64,000 nucleotides of DNA from NCBI GenBank assembly GCA_052032225.1, contig JBPEWY010000013.1, forward strand, positions 17,485 through 81,484, in the 5' to 3' direction. Shown piece by piece: positions 1 to 9,029 of the stretch (the first letter of the stretch is position 1; each line of letters begins with the position of its first letter). A program made the translations under genes and the position numbers. The notes under the pieces were generated by a model. It had not been told where the DNA came from and did not search any database. It was given only the letters and a program-made list of their open reading frames with translations. This DNA comes from JBPEWY01 sp052032225 (lineage in GTDB: Bacteria > Bacteroidota > Bacteroidia > Flavobacteriales > Flavobacteriaceae).

Positions 1-1
1 G

Positions 2-1438
2 TACTATTGTACCATTTTTGCAGCAAATGAGAGCCCCTTACAAGAAGGATTGCTATGGGTTGGTAGTGATGATGGGTTAATTCATGTAACTAAAGACGGT
101 GGTAAAACTTGGGATAATGTAACTCCTAAAAACCTGCCCGAGTGGTCTATGATAAATAGTATAGAGCCGAGCGCTTTTGATGCCGGAACGTGTTACGTTG
201 CAGCAACACGTTATAAATTAGGCGATTTTACACCCTACCTGTACAAAACAACAGATTACGGCAAAACTTGGCAAAAAATCACTAATGGTATAGAGGCCGA
301 GCATTTTACACGTGTAGTTAGAGAAGACCCAAAACGCAAAGGATTGCTTTATGCCGGAACCGAAACAGGAATGTATATTTCTTTTGATGATGGTGCAAAT
401 TGGCAAAAATTTCAGTTAAATCTACCTATTGTGCCAATTACAGATTTAGCTGTTAAAGACAATAATTTAATTGTAGCAACTCAAGGAAGAAGCTTATGGA
501 TTATAGACGATTTAACAGTACTACATCAATTAAACGATGAACTAAAAAGTAAAGATGCCATTTTATACCAACCTAAAGATAGTTACCGTACCAAAGGAGG
601 AGGCGGATTTAAATCTAAAACAGCCGGCACAAACCATCCAAACGGTGTTATAACTTATTTTTATTTAAAGAATTTTGACAAAGAGAAGGATACGGTTTCG
701 TTAACCTTTTTAGAGAAAGATGGCGATACTATAAAAACATTTTCTACACACCATAAAAAAAACAAACTCAAAGTAAAAAAAGGCGGTAATCATTTTGTTT
801 GGGATACCCGTTATGATGGAGCAGAGAAACTTCCGGGAATGATTTTATGGTGGGCAAATTTAAATGGTGCAAAAGCAGTACCCGGAGATTATACGGTTGC
901 TTTAACGGTTAATGGAGAAACCCAAAAACAACCCTTTAAAATTATTCCGGATCCAAGAGCAGAGGCTTCTGTAGCCGATATGCAAAAGCAGTTTGAGTTT
1001 GTTGCAAGCATTAATGCAACAATAGATAAGGCTCATAAATCTATAAAAACCATACGCAATATTAATAAGCAATTAGAGGGCTTTGCAAAACAATATAAAG
1101 ATGATGCAAGGGTAAAACCTTTAATTGAAAAAGCCAATAAGCTTAAAGAGCAATTGTCTGAAATAGAGAAAGCATTGTACCAAACTAAAAACAGGAGCAA
1201 TCAAGACCCGCTTAATTTTCCAATAAAACTTACCAATAAATTGGGGCATTTAAATAGTTTGGTAACTATAGACGATTTTCCTCCTACAGACCAAGATATT
1301 GCGGTTAAGAATGAGCTTACTAAAAAAATAGAAGCGCAATTAAACACATTTAACAAACTACTTTCAGATGAGGTTAAAGCCTTTAACAAAGAGTTTAATA
1401 ACCTTAATTTAGATTATTTGTTTGTAGAAGAAGAATAA
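2..1438 (+). CDS. Sortilin/BNR-type beta-propeller protein, C-terminal part
   Basis: The reading frame is open to the left edge, so the N-terminus lies outside the window and about 478 residues are visible. Asp-box (BNR) signatures recur near the visible start, such as SDDG..TKDGGKTW, TTDYGKTW and SFDDGANW, which are typical of VPS10/sortilin-like propellers. The propeller is followed by a beta-sandwich-like segment and then a lysine-rich, predicted helical tail. Family members in Bacteroidota are large secreted proteins, often annotated as glycosyl hydrolases, but no catalytic activity is established for them. TTG at 50 and internal ATGs are not true starts, because homologous Asp-box sequence precedes them. 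A strong terminator follows the stop codon. Family assignment is good; substrate and function are unknown. Confidence 0.85.
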   Translation, partial: YYCTIFAANESPLQEGLLWVGSDDGLIHVTKDGGKTWDNVTPKNLPEWSMINSIEPSAFDAGTCYVAATRYKLGDFTPYLYKTTDYGKTWQKITNGIEAEHFTRVVREDPKRKGLLYAGTETGMYISFDDGANWQKFQLNLPIVPITDLAVKDNNLIVATQGRSLWIIDDLTVLHQLNDELKSKDAILYQPKDSYRTKGGGGFKSKTAGTNHPNGVITYFYLKNFDKEKDTVSLTFLEKDGDTIKTFSTHHKKNKLKVKKGGNHFVWDTRYDGAEKLPGMILWWANLNGAKAVPGDYTVALTVNGETQKQPFKIIPDPRAEASVADMQKQFEFVASINATIDKAHKSIKTIRNINKQLEGFAKQYKDDARVKPLIEKANKLKEQLSEIEKALYQTKNRSNQDPLNFPIKLTNKLGHLNSLVTIDDFPPTDQDIAVKNELTKKIEAQLNTFNKLLSDEVKAFNKEFNNLNLDYLFVEEE

Positions 1439-1446
1439 ATTAGACG

Positions 1447-1476
1447 AGTCCCCGTATTTTTGCGGGGACTTTTTTC
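1447..1476 (+). terminator. Rho-independent terminator after the propeller gene
   Basis: A perfect 8-bp stem, AGTCCCCG (1447-1454) with CGGGGACT (1463-1470), encloses an 8-nt loop and is followed directly by TTTTTC. It sits 9 nt after the stop codon of the propeller gene and ends 15 nt before hemJ, separating the two transcripts. Confidence 0.9.
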
Positions 1477-1490
1477 TGTAAACAAATACT

Positions 1491-2039
1491 ATGGAGTACT
1501 ACAACTACATAAAATCACTGCATTTAATTTTTGTAATTACTTGGTTTGCCGGATTATTTTACATACCAAGATTATTTATATACCATATAGAAGCCCAAGA
1601 AAAACCAAGTCCGGATAAAGAAATTCTCAGTAATCAACTTAAAGTAATGGCCAAAAGGTTGTGGTACATAATTACCTGGCCTTCTGCAATTTTAGCTACT
1701 TTGTTTGCAGTATGGTTGCTGTTTTTAATTCCTGAGTGGCTCTCTCAAGGCTGGATGCATGTTAAACTTTTATTTGTAGTGTTGCTTATAGCATATCATT
1801 TAAAAACACATCAAATTTTTAAGCAACTTCAAAAAGATGTTATTAAGTATTCCTCTAATTTTATGAGAATCTGGAACGAAGGTGCTACAATTATACTTTT
1901 TGCAGTAGTTTTTTTAGTGATTTTAAAAAACACTATAAACTGGATTTTTGGAGTGTTAGGAATTGTGGTTTTAGGCATTTTGCTTATGTTAGGAATTAAG
2001 CTTTACAAACGCATAAGAGAAAAAAATCCGAACGCATAA
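1491..2039 (+). CDS. hemJ: Protoporphyrinogen IX oxidase HemJ (CopD/UPF0093 family)
   Basis: This 182-residue integral membrane protein has four to five hydrophobic segments. It opens with the family signature HLIFVITWFAGLFYIPRLF, in which a conserved His (His12) is followed by W-AG-FY-PRLF; Lys and His residues after the third segment (LKTHQIF) also fit the family. HemJ oxidises protoporphyrinogen IX to protoporphyrin IX at the penultimate step of heme synthesis and is the usual oxygen-dependent-type enzyme where HemY/HemG are absent. The length matches family members. The gene follows a strong terminator and lies about 70 nt upstream of a histidine kinase in the same direction. Other heme genes are not in the window. 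Confidence 0.88.
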   Translation: MEYYNYIKSLHLIFVITWFAGLFYIPRLFIYHIEAQEKPSPDKEILSNQLKVMAKRLWYIITWPSAILATLFAVWLLFLIPEWLSQGWMHVKLLFVVLLIAYHLKTHQIFKQLQKDVIKYSSNFMRIWNEGATIILFAVVFLVILKNTINWIFGVLGIVVLGILLMLGIKLYKRIREKNPNA

Positions 2040-2111
2040 GTTGTTTTATGTGTTTTTTGTAAGTAGGCTTTGGCTTGATTATTGTTATATTTACGAGCAA
2101 ATGCATAAACG

Positions 2112-3566
2112 GTGTTTAAGAATTTATCGTTACGATCCCGCATATTTTTCTCTATGATATTTTTGGTAATTATGGCATCGGTCTTAATTGCCTTAGTTAC
2201 CATTTATCAATACAAAGAACAATCCAGAGATTATCATCAAAACAGGTTAGAACGAAAAGAAAATCAGGTTCAGGCCAGCATAAACTATTTGCTTGAACGC
2301 CATACAACCTATCCGGTAGAAACCCAATACTTAGGCTTAATTTTTAATAAAGCCATATATGAAATTGCCGATGTACAGAACGTAAACTTTAATATTTACG
2401 ACCTGGAAGGTAATTTAATTATAAGCTCTAGACCAAAATTTGAAAATGATTCTATTTCTAAGCAGTTGCCTAAAGGGGTTTTAGAAGCCTTGGCAAAAAG
2501 CCCAAACAAACGTTATGTAGAGCATAAAGTTGCAGCCGGAGATAGGTTTCAGGCGTCATATACATACATTACCGATAGGAATTTTAAGCCTATCGGGATT
2601 TTAAATCTTCCTTATTTTGAAGACGACTCGTTTAATACCATGGAGCTTAGAGAATTTTTATTTAGGCTCAGCATGGTGTACTTGCTTATGTTAGGGATTG
2701 CAATTGTATTGGCCTATTTTATATCAAAATACATAACACGTTCCTTAAAAACAATTTCAGATAAATTAGATAGAACTCGCCTTAGTGAACGCAATGAGAA
2801 GATTATTTTAAAAGAGCCCAGCACAGAAATTGCATCATTAGTTAATGCGTATAACAGTATGGTTGATGAGCTCGAAGAAAGCGCTGTAAAACTTGCCAGA
2901 AGCGAAAGAGAACAAGCCTGGAGAGAAATGGCAAAACAAGTAGCTCACGAAATTAAAAACCCACTAACTCCTATGCGATTAAGCGTTCAGAATTTTGAAC
3001 GTAAATTTGATCCTAAAGACCCCGATGTAAAAAATAAAGTAGCAGAGTTTTCTAAAACGCTTATTCAACAAATAGATACCATGAGTAGTATAGCATCGGC
3101 TTTTTCAAACTTTGCAAATATGCCGGCGCAACAAACAGAGACGCTTAACGTAGTTAAAATTGTAAAGCTGGCGTTAGAAATTTTCAATGAAGATTTTATT
3201 CGATTTATTGCAGACGAAGATGAAATCATTGCTAAACTAGATCGTACACAACTTATCAGAATTATAAATAACTTGGTTAAAAATGCCATACAGGCAATTC
3301 CTGAAGATAGAGATCCCAGAATACTGGTGTCTGTAACATCTAACAAAAACACCGTGAAAATTCAAGTCGCAGATAACGGTTTAGGTATTTTAGATGAACA
3401 CAAAGACAAAGTATTTGAGCCAAAATTTACAACTAAAAGTAGCGGTATGGGACTAGGATTAGGAATGGTAAAAAATATTGTGGAAACCTACAACGGAAGT
3501 ATTACCTTTACATCGCAACCGGGAAAAGGCACGGTGTTTACTGTAACATTCCCAAAAGAAGTATAA
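2112..3566 (+). CDS. NtrY-like membrane sensor histidine kinase (orphan)
   Basis: This is a 484-residue kinase. Transmembrane segment 1 spans roughly residues 12-32, an extracytoplasmic sensor runs from about 35 to 180, TM2 is about 184-205, and a HAMP linker spans about 205-260. The H box is at about 276-287 (VAHEIKNPLTPM, His279), followed by N (NLVKNAIQAI), G1 (DNGLGI) and G2 (GMGLGLGM) boxes. The Pro-Leu-Thr-Pro after the phosphorylation site is typical of NtrY-like kinases. GTG at 2112 is chosen because a stop codon lies two codons upstream and it retains the whole first TM segment. No response regulator is adjacent, so its partner and signal are unknown. The enoyl-CoA hydratase gene starts 17 nt downstream and may be co-transcribed. 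Confidence 0.9.
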   Translation: MFKNLSLRSRIFFSMIFLVIMASVLIALVTIYQYKEQSRDYHQNRLERKENQVQASINYLLERHTTYPVETQYLGLIFNKAIYEIADVQNVNFNIYDLEGNLIISSRPKFENDSISKQLPKGVLEALAKSPNKRYVEHKVAAGDRFQASYTYITDRNFKPIGILNLPYFEDDSFNTMELREFLFRLSMVYLLMLGIAIVLAYFISKYITRSLKTISDKLDRTRLSERNEKIILKEPSTEIASLVNAYNSMVDELEESAVKLARSEREQAWREMAKQVAHEIKNPLTPMRLSVQNFERKFDPKDPDVKNKVAEFSKTLIQQIDTMSSIASAFSNFANMPAQQTETLNVVKIVKLALEIFNEDFIRFIADEDEIIAKLDRTQLIRIINNLVKNAIQAIPEDRDPRILVSVTSNKNTVKIQVADNGLGILDEHKDKVFEPKFTTKSSGMGLGLGMVKNIVETYNGSITFTSQPGKGTVFTVTFPKEV

Positions 3567-3582
3567 TTTAATACTACTAACA

Positions 3583-4362
3583 ATGAGCTTTAATAATATT
3601 CTAATAACTACAGACAACCAAATTGCTGTTGTAACTATTAACAGGCCCAAAAAACTAAACGCTTTAAACAGAGAAACTATACAAGAGCTTCATCAAGCGT
3701 TTTCAGATTTAGATAACAATAATGATGTTAAATGCATTATTGTTACAGGAAGCGGAGAGAAAGCTTTTGTTGCCGGAGCAGACATCTCTGAATTTGCTCA
3801 TTTTTCTATCACAGAAGGAGAACAACTAGCTAAAAACGGACAAGAATTATTGTTTGATTTTGTTGAAAATCTATCAACTCCTGTAATTGCAGCTGTAAAC
3901 GGTTTTGCGCTTGGAGGCGGATTAGAGCTGGCCATGTCATGCCATTTTAGAGTAGCAAGTAATAATGCAAAAATGGGTCTTCCGGAAGTTTCTTTAGGAG
4001 TAATTCCGGGGTATGGCGGAACCCAAAGATTACCACAGCTTATAGGAAAAGGTAGAGCGATGGAGCTTATAATGACTGCCCAAATGATAGATGCAGAGAA
4101 AGCATTAAACTATGGGCTGGTAAACCATGTTGTACCGCAAGAAGAACTGTTAGATTTTTGTAAAAACATTGCTCAAAAAGTGGTTAGTAATTCGCCGGTA
4201 GCTATAAGTTACGCCATTAAAGCCGTAAATGCCGGATTTAACAGAGAAGGCTATACTGCAGAAATTAAAGCCTTTGGCGAATGTTTTGGTACAGCCGATT
4301 TTAAAGAAGGTACTACAGCCTTTTTAGAAAAACGCAAGGCTAATTTTCCTGGTAAACAATAA
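3583..4362 (+). CDS. Enoyl-CoA hydratase (crotonase family)
   Basis: A 259-residue crotonase-fold protein. The oxyanion-hole segments (GADISEF about 65-71 and ALGGGLELAM about 109-118) are intact. Both acid/base glutamates of true hydratases are present, at Glu115 (GGLE) and Glu135 (GLPEVSLG). It should hydrate trans-2-enoyl-CoA to 3-hydroxyacyl-CoA in the cytoplasm, in beta-oxidation or a related acid catabolic route. No other beta-oxidation genes are nearby; the gene sits 17 nt behind a histidine kinase gene, which says little about its substrate. Chain-length preference cannot be read from the sequence. Confidence 0.92.
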   Translation: MSFNNILITTDNQIAVVTINRPKKLNALNRETIQELHQAFSDLDNNNDVKCIIVTGSGEKAFVAGADISEFAHFSITEGEQLAKNGQELLFDFVENLSTPVIAAVNGFALGGGLELAMSCHFRVASNNAKMGLPEVSLGVIPGYGGTQRLPQLIGKGRAMELIMTAQMIDAEKALNYGLVNHVVPQEELLDFCKNIAQKVVSNSPVAISYAIKAVNAGFNREGYTAEIKAFGECFGTADFKEGTTAFLEKRKANFPGKQ

Positions 4363-4390
4363 ACTATTTACATAATATTTACGTTTACAT

Positions 4391-4420
4391 TAAGGGTTAG
4401 GCAATGTTGTCTAACTCTTA
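4391..4420 (+). other. Intergenic hairpin without T-tract
   Basis: TAAGGGTTAG (4391-4400) can pair with CTAACTCTTA (4411-4420) through ten positions, one of them a G-U wobble, with a 10-nt loop. No run of T follows, so it is not a standard terminator. It lies in the 80-nt gap between the hydratase gene and the next secreted protein, and might be an mRNA structure or chance. Confidence 0.4.
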
Positions 4421-4442
4421 GTGCTTAATACCCTACCGTGTT

Positions 4443-5993
4443 ATGAAAAAACTTAGCCTTATTTTGCTTTTGTACCTATTTAGTAGTCAAATTACAGCTC
4501 AGAAATTGCAAATATCTTACACTAAAAGCGAGGTGTACAAAGACCGCTATAAGTACTCTACAATTGTAAATAGTTATGAAACTAAAGAGGGAGATATTGT
4601 AATTGTAAGAGCCATATACGGAGGGATTATTTTAAGGCCTAAAGGATATTTTATTGAGCGATACGACAACAATTTAAATTTAATTAACGAATACAAATAT
4701 GAGCCCAATAAAACACAAGTATTAGGAACTCAATTTAGTAATAATAGATTGCATTTTATAGAGTTTTTTTACGATAAAAAAATGCTCTCTTATACGTACC
4801 TGGCTAACAGTACAAGTTTAGATTCTATTAGTTTTATTCCCAGAAAATTAGTTTCTGTTAGGGCCAATAAAGAAGAAAAGATTAATGTGTTAGATGTTAA
4901 GAGTGATGAGTTTAACACAAACTTTCAAACGCAACTACTAATACATCCAAAAACACAACAAGTGGTGATTTGGGTTAACAATAAACAAAAAGAGTATGCA
5001 ATGCAGAAAGCTTTTTGTTTTGATAGCAATCTTAACCTAAAATTTGAAGCAGATTTACAAGGAAAACTAAGCAACAAGAATTTAGTATTCGAAAATTTTA
5101 CATGGCATCCAAACAATAAAGAAGTTTACTTGCTGGCTAAGGCACATTTTATTAGAAAAAAACGTTCTGAAGGAACATTAGGTCGTTACCAATACGAGCT
5201 TTATAAAGTTGCCGATAATCAATTATTACAGCAAAACTTTGGCTTTCCTGATTTTCAGTTAGCATCGCTTAAAACTACATTTACAAATAACAAATTGGTT
5301 GCCTTGGGCTTTTATTCTAAAAGAGGAGGTAACAGGTATAACGGGGTTTCTTATTTTCAAATAAATCCTTCAAATCTTTCCTTAATAAGCCAAAAAAACA
5401 TTCCGTTTACAGAGCAGTTTATGATAGATAAATATGGGGTTGCAAAAAACAAAGAAATAGATAATTTGCTGTTTAGAAACTTGCTGGAAACCCCCAACGG
5501 CGACTTAATAATTACAGCCGAAGAGTATTATTACACCAAAAACTATCAAACAAACTCAAGTGGTTCTGGTATGTGGGTGTACAGGCATCATTACAATGAT
5601 ATTATTTGTGTTAAAGTGTCTGGTAATGGCAATTTAAAGTGGGCCAGAAATATTAACAAAAAAGAAGTTACAACCGGAGACGAAGCTTACGTATCTTACA
5701 CAACAATGCTTGCTAACCAAGATGTTTTGTTTTTTATTAATTCTGGAGAGCAACCTCAAAAACTATCTAATAACAGATTACTGTTTAGAGAAAGTTATAC
5801 CAGAACTCCAGATGTATTTGCTGTTAAACTTAATGAACAAGGAGATTTAACCTATAAAAAAGTACTGGAAGAAGACGATGCTGCAGCACCGTTAATGGTT
5901 TCTAGAGCACTTATAAGCAAGCAAGAAAAAGCAGTATATTTTTTAGCAAGACGCGGAAGCAGGAAACAGCTTTTTAAGATTACCTTGCCTTAG
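4443..5993 (+). CDS. Secreted protein of unknown function
   Basis: I do not recognise a named family. The 516-residue product begins with a clear Sec signal peptide (MKKLSLILLLYLFSS..., cleavage probably after ITAQ, about residue 20). The remainder is rich in beta strands, with repeated patterns of alternating hydrophobic residues, aromatic residues and Asn/Lys turns. This suggests a periplasmic or surface beta-propeller-like or beta-sandwich fold, though no Asp-boxes or WD motifs are visible. No C-terminal type IX sorting domain is evident; the last residues (RKQLFKITLP) are a plain beta strand. It stands alone between a hairpin and a radical SAM gene, so context gives no functional clue. 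Confidence 0.75.
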   Translation: MKKLSLILLLYLFSSQITAQKLQISYTKSEVYKDRYKYSTIVNSYETKEGDIVIVRAIYGGIILRPKGYFIERYDNNLNLINEYKYEPNKTQVLGTQFSNNRLHFIEFFYDKKMLSYTYLANSTSLDSISFIPRKLVSVRANKEEKINVLDVKSDEFNTNFQTQLLIHPKTQQVVIWVNNKQKEYAMQKAFCFDSNLNLKFEADLQGKLSNKNLVFENFTWHPNNKEVYLLAKAHFIRKKRSEGTLGRYQYELYKVADNQLLQQNFGFPDFQLASLKTTFTNNKLVALGFYSKRGGNRYNGVSYFQINPSNLSLISQKNIPFTEQFMIDKYGVAKNKEIDNLLFRNLLETPNGDLIITAEEYYYTKNYQTNSSGSGMWVYRHHYNDIICVKVSGNGNLKWARNINKKEVTTGDEAYVSYTTMLANQDVLFFINSGEQPQKLSNNRLLFRESYTRTPDVFAVKLNEQGDLTYKKVLEEDDAAAPLMVSRALISKQEKAVYFLARRGSRKQLFKITLP

Positions 5994-6062
5994 CTTTTTA
6001 ACATTTTGCCACTAAAATACGCCTATATATTTTAGTAACTTTGATACTAAGTAATTGGCAAA

Positions 6063-7136
6063 GTGGCAGATAAAAACTACATAAAAGGAAGAGGTGCACA
6101 GCGTAATGTGCCTAACAGATTTTCTGAAAACTCTCACGAATTAAGAGCTGATTTTTTAGAATATTGCCACAAAGAAGGAGAACAATCACAAAGTAATAAA
6201 ACACAATACATACCTGTTTTCCCTAAAACTATTGTTAACAAAGTAGATAGCCCGGATGTTGGAATGATGTACTCCATGAATCCTTACCAAGGTTGCGAAC
6301 ATGGGTGTGTATATTGTTATGCTCGCAATGCGCATGAGTTTTGGGGTTACAGTGCAGGATTGGATTTTGAGCGTAAAATTTTAATCAAAAAAAATGCTCC
6401 ATACTTATTAGAACAAAAACTAAAAAGCAAAAAATGGAAAGCGCACCCTATTGTGCTTTCCGGAAATACAGATTGCTACCAACCTGCCGAGCAGAAATTT
6501 AAACTTACAAGAGCGTGTTTAGAGGTGTTTTTAAAATACAAACATCCGGTAGCCATAATCACCAAAAACGCATATATTTTAAGAGACTTAGATGTTTTAA
6601 AAGAATTAAATAAAGATTGTTTAATTGCCGTAAATATTTCGGTTACTTCGTTGTCTGAAGAAACCCGCAGAATTTTAGAGCCCAGAACAGCCAGTATTAA
6701 AAAACGGTTAGAAACCATTAAAAAATTATCAGAAAACGGTATTCCGGTTAATGCAATGTTGGCCCCAATAATACCGGCCATTAACAGTCATGAAATTTTG
6801 CCTATGGCAAAAGCTGTTGCAGATAATGGAGCATTATCTTTTGGGTTTACAGTAGTTAGATTAAATGGAGCTATAGGAGATATTTTTACAGATTGGATTA
6901 AAAAAACACTTCCGAATAGAGCTCAAAAAGTGCTACATCAAATTCAAGAGTGTCATGGAGGCACATTAAATGATAGTAGATTTGGGCTCAGAAACAGAGG
7001 CGAAGGTAAAATAGCCGAGCAAATACATGCTATGGTTAAGTTGGCTAAGCAAAAGTATTTTAAGAATAAGAAAATGCCACTACTAAACACAGCTTTACAT
7101 GAGCAATACAAAGACGGGCAGTTAAAACTATTCTAA
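6063..7136 (+). CDS. PA0069-family radical SAM protein
   Basis: A 357-residue radical SAM protein. The [4Fe-4S]-binding motif occurs as CEHGCVYCYA (about residues 77-86, C-x3-C-x2-C), preceded by the family-typical N-terminal KGRGAQ-N--NRF and MNPYQGCEHG. This subfamily (PA0069/Rv2578c-like) resembles spore photoproduct lyase-type SPASM-less enzymes, but its reaction is not established. GTG at 6063 is chosen because it gives the conserved MADK-YIKGRGAQ start and no closer ATG does. A TAACTTTG -7-like box lies upstream near 6035. Its last 9 bp overlap the convergent acetyltransferase gene tail to tail. Confidence 0.88.
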   Translation: MADKNYIKGRGAQRNVPNRFSENSHELRADFLEYCHKEGEQSQSNKTQYIPVFPKTIVNKVDSPDVGMMYSMNPYQGCEHGCVYCYARNAHEFWGYSAGLDFERKILIKKNAPYLLEQKLKSKKWKAHPIVLSGNTDCYQPAEQKFKLTRACLEVFLKYKHPVAIITKNAYILRDLDVLKELNKDCLIAVNISVTSLSEETRRILEPRTASIKKRLETIKKLSENGIPVNAMLAPIIPAINSHEILPMAKAVADNGALSFGFTVVRLNGAIGDIFTDWIKKTLPNRAQKVLHQIQECHGGTLNDSRFGLRNRGEGKIAEQIHAMVKLAKQKYFKNKKMPLLNTALHEQYKDGQLKLF

Positions 7137-7586
7137 AACTTTCTCAAAAACAACTTTTGTTTGTCCGCTATCGTTAGTATAAACTTTTATAATATTAAAA
7201 CCGTTTTTTAGGTTTAAAATCATCATGGGTTTAAAACGGTTCATAGATTTAGTTTGAATACTTTTAAACCCTTGCTTTCTTACCCATTGCTCTTGTGTTA
7301 AAGCTAAAGTTTTACCAATGCCTTTTTCTCTAAAACTTTCATCTACACCACCTATCCAGCTATAAAAAACAAGTTTGTTTTTGGGATATCCAATTTTAAA
7401 TCCAACTAACTTATTATTATAATAAGCAAGAACACTAAAAAGTTTGGGATTTTCTTGTATTCTTTTGTAAAAGAAGGACACATCGGCATCATTAAAAATA
7501 GCAGTGTACAACAAAACTATTTCAGAGAGTAGTTGTGCGTTGGGAACTCCTTTTATGGTCTTGTATGTAATGTTATCGTTCTCCAT
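7128..7586 (-). CDS. GNAT-family N-acetyltransferase
   Basis: A 152-residue protein with a GNAT fold. The acetyl-CoA-binding motif A is visible as GVDESFREKGIGKTL (the R-E-K-G-I-G-K loop), followed by the helix LTQEQWVRKQG and a C-terminal GF-I-KVY motif typical of the family. The start is taken at the ATG at 7586 (MENDNITYK) rather than the upstream in-frame ATG at 7610, because the family begins near this point; even so, the gene overlaps the end of the HD hydrolase gene by 14 bp, implying translational coupling. The acceptor substrate is unknown. It is the last gene of a minus-strand run plsC-HD-GNAT. Confidence 0.85.
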   Translation of the reverse strand: MENDNITYKTIKGVPNAQLLSEIVLLYTAIFNDADVSFFYKRIQENPKLFSVLAYYNNKLVGFKIGYPKNKLVFYSWIGGVDESFREKGIGKTLALTQEQWVRKQGFKSIQTKSMNRFKPMMILNLKNGFNIIKVYTNDSGQTKVVFEKVLE

Positions 7587-8226
7587 TCCATTCAGCATAA
7601 AACTGCTCAAGAAAATGCTCCATGAAAGCGTGGCGTTGTAGCGCGAGTTTCTGACCGGTTTTAGTGTTCATTCTATCTTTTAGCAGCAGCAACTTTTCAT
7701 AAAAATGATTAATGGTGGGCGATGAAGATTTTTTATACTCTTCTTTACTCATATTTAATTTAGGCGCTATTGCAGGATCGTATAGCTTACGATTTTTAAA
7801 ACCTCCGTAATTAAAAGCGCGAGCAATACCGATTGCTCCTATGGCATCAAGCCTGTCTGCATCTTGCACAACATCAAGCTCTTTCGATGCAAAAGTACGG
7901 GATGTATTACCGCCTTTAAATGATACGTTTTCTATGATTGCTACAACATGGTCTGTAATAGCATTTGCAACACCTAAAGAATGTAAAAAGGCACGTGCTT
8001 TTTTAGGACCAACTGTTTCATCACCATCATGAAATTTACTATCGGCAATATCGTGTAATAAGGCTCCTAACCCAACAATTAACGGATCTGCTTGCTCATC
8101 TTTTGCAATTAACATGGCATTTTTAAAAACACGTTCTATATGAAACCAATCGTGTCCGCCTTCTGCATTTTCCAGTGTTTTTTTTACAAAAGCAATAGTT
8201 TTTTCAATTATTTCAGAATTGGTCAT
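7573..8226 (-). CDS. HD-domain phosphohydrolase (YpgQ/YedJ-like)
   Basis: A 217-residue HD-superfamily metal hydrolase. Ligands are recognisable: His29 in HDWFHIERV, the His58-Asp59 doublet in GALLHDIAD, and Asp122/Asp127 in VQDADRLDAIGA. The order and the 'DADRLDAIGAIGIARAF' region match the YpgQ/YedJ group, of which the Bacillus YpgQ member hydrolyses nucleoside triphosphates to monophosphate and pyrophosphate. The natural substrate here is an inference. Its start overlaps the plsC stop by 4 bp (ATGA-type) and its end overlaps the GNAT gene, so the three are probably one operon. Confidence 0.85.
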   Translation of the reverse strand: MTNSEIIEKTIAFVKKTLENAEGGHDWFHIERVFKNAMLIAKDEQADPLIVGLGALLHDIADSKFHDGDETVGPKKARAFLHSLGVANAITDHVVAIIENVSFKGGNTSRTFASKELDVVQDADRLDAIGAIGIARAFNYGGFKNRKLYDPAIAPKLNMSKEEYKKSSSPTINHFYEKLLLLKDRMNTKTGQKLALQRHAFMEHFLEQFYAEWNGER

Positions 8227-8960
8227 ACTTGCACAGCTTGGGTTATTGTTTTTTCAACAGTTTTTATAAGTTCTATTGGATTGTTGTACTGGGCAACCGC
8301 TAATGGTTTATGAACAGTAAAAGTAATTAGGTTTCCAATTCCCATAGGGAATTTACCATATTGTAACGTTTTCCAAGAATTATTTATAGTAATAGGCACC
8401 ACTAAAGCATTGGGCATTTTCTCAAACAATGTTTTTAAACCACCCACCTGAAAGGGTTTTGGCTTACCGGTGCGGCTTCTTGTTCCTTCAGGAAATATTA
8501 CTACCGATCGGCAATGCTTTTCGGCATAATCTGCTAAATTTTTAATAGCGGTAATGGCTTGTTCAGGATTTTTTCTATCGATTAAAGCAGAGCCTCCATG
8601 GCGTAAATTAAACGATACACTCGGAATGCCTTTACCGAGTTCTTTTTTGCTTATAAACTTAGGATGATGCTTTCTCATGTACCATATTATAGGAGGGATA
8701 TCGTACATGCTTTGGTGGTTGGCAACAATAATCAGAGGCTTATTGGTTGGTAGCTTGTGCTTATTTAAAAATACAACTCTTGTACCTAATAAAAGCAAGC
8801 ATTGGGTTAAAAAAAAGTTTAATATATCTACACTTTTTTTATGAGCCTGATACCCAAAAAGTTTTAAGCATAACCATTGTATCGGATGAAAAAGAACCAA
8901 CAACAAGCCAAAAACTAAATAGTATAAAGTGGTTAGTAAATAGGCGATAGCTTTTTTCAT
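8223..8960 (-). CDS. plsC: 1-acyl-sn-glycerol-3-phosphate acyltransferase (PlsC family)
   Basis: A 245-residue lysophospholipid acyltransferase. The N-terminus has hydrophobic membrane segments (about 5-35 and 45-62). The catalytic HX4D box is NHQSMYD (His82, Asp87), and the substrate-binding FPEGTRS box is at 156-162. It transfers an acyl chain to lysophosphatidic acid at the membrane to make phosphatidic acid. The length matches the family. It heads the plsC-HD-GNAT unit and is separated from the upstream bacilliredoxin gene by a terminator hairpin, so it likely has its own promoter or depends on read-through. Confidence 0.9.
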   Translation of the reverse strand: MKKAIAYLLTTLYYLVFGLLLVLFHPIQWLCLKLFGYQAHKKSVDILNFFLTQCLLLLGTRVVFLNKHKLPTNKPLIIVANHQSMYDIPPIIWYMRKHHPKFISKKELGKGIPSVSFNLRHGGSALIDRKNPEQAITAIKNLADYAEKHCRSVVIFPEGTRSRTGKPKPFQVGGLKTLFEKMPNALVVPITINNSWKTLQYGKFPMGIGNLITFTVHKPLAVAQYNNPIELIKTVEKTITQAVQV

Positions 8961-9003
8961 TTTTTTAAAAAAGAAACCTCTGAAATGGCAGCTCCAGAGG
9001 TTT
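8961..9003 (-). terminator. Terminator downstream of the bacilliredoxin gene
   Basis: CAGAGGTTT (8995-9003) pairs perfectly with AAACCTCTG (8974-8982). Read on the minus strand, the 9-bp stem is followed by a C and six T residues. It lies between the bacilliredoxin stop (9030) and the plsC start (8960). Confidence 0.85.
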
Positions 9004-9029
9004 ACATATAAAGACAGGTAAAATTTAGT

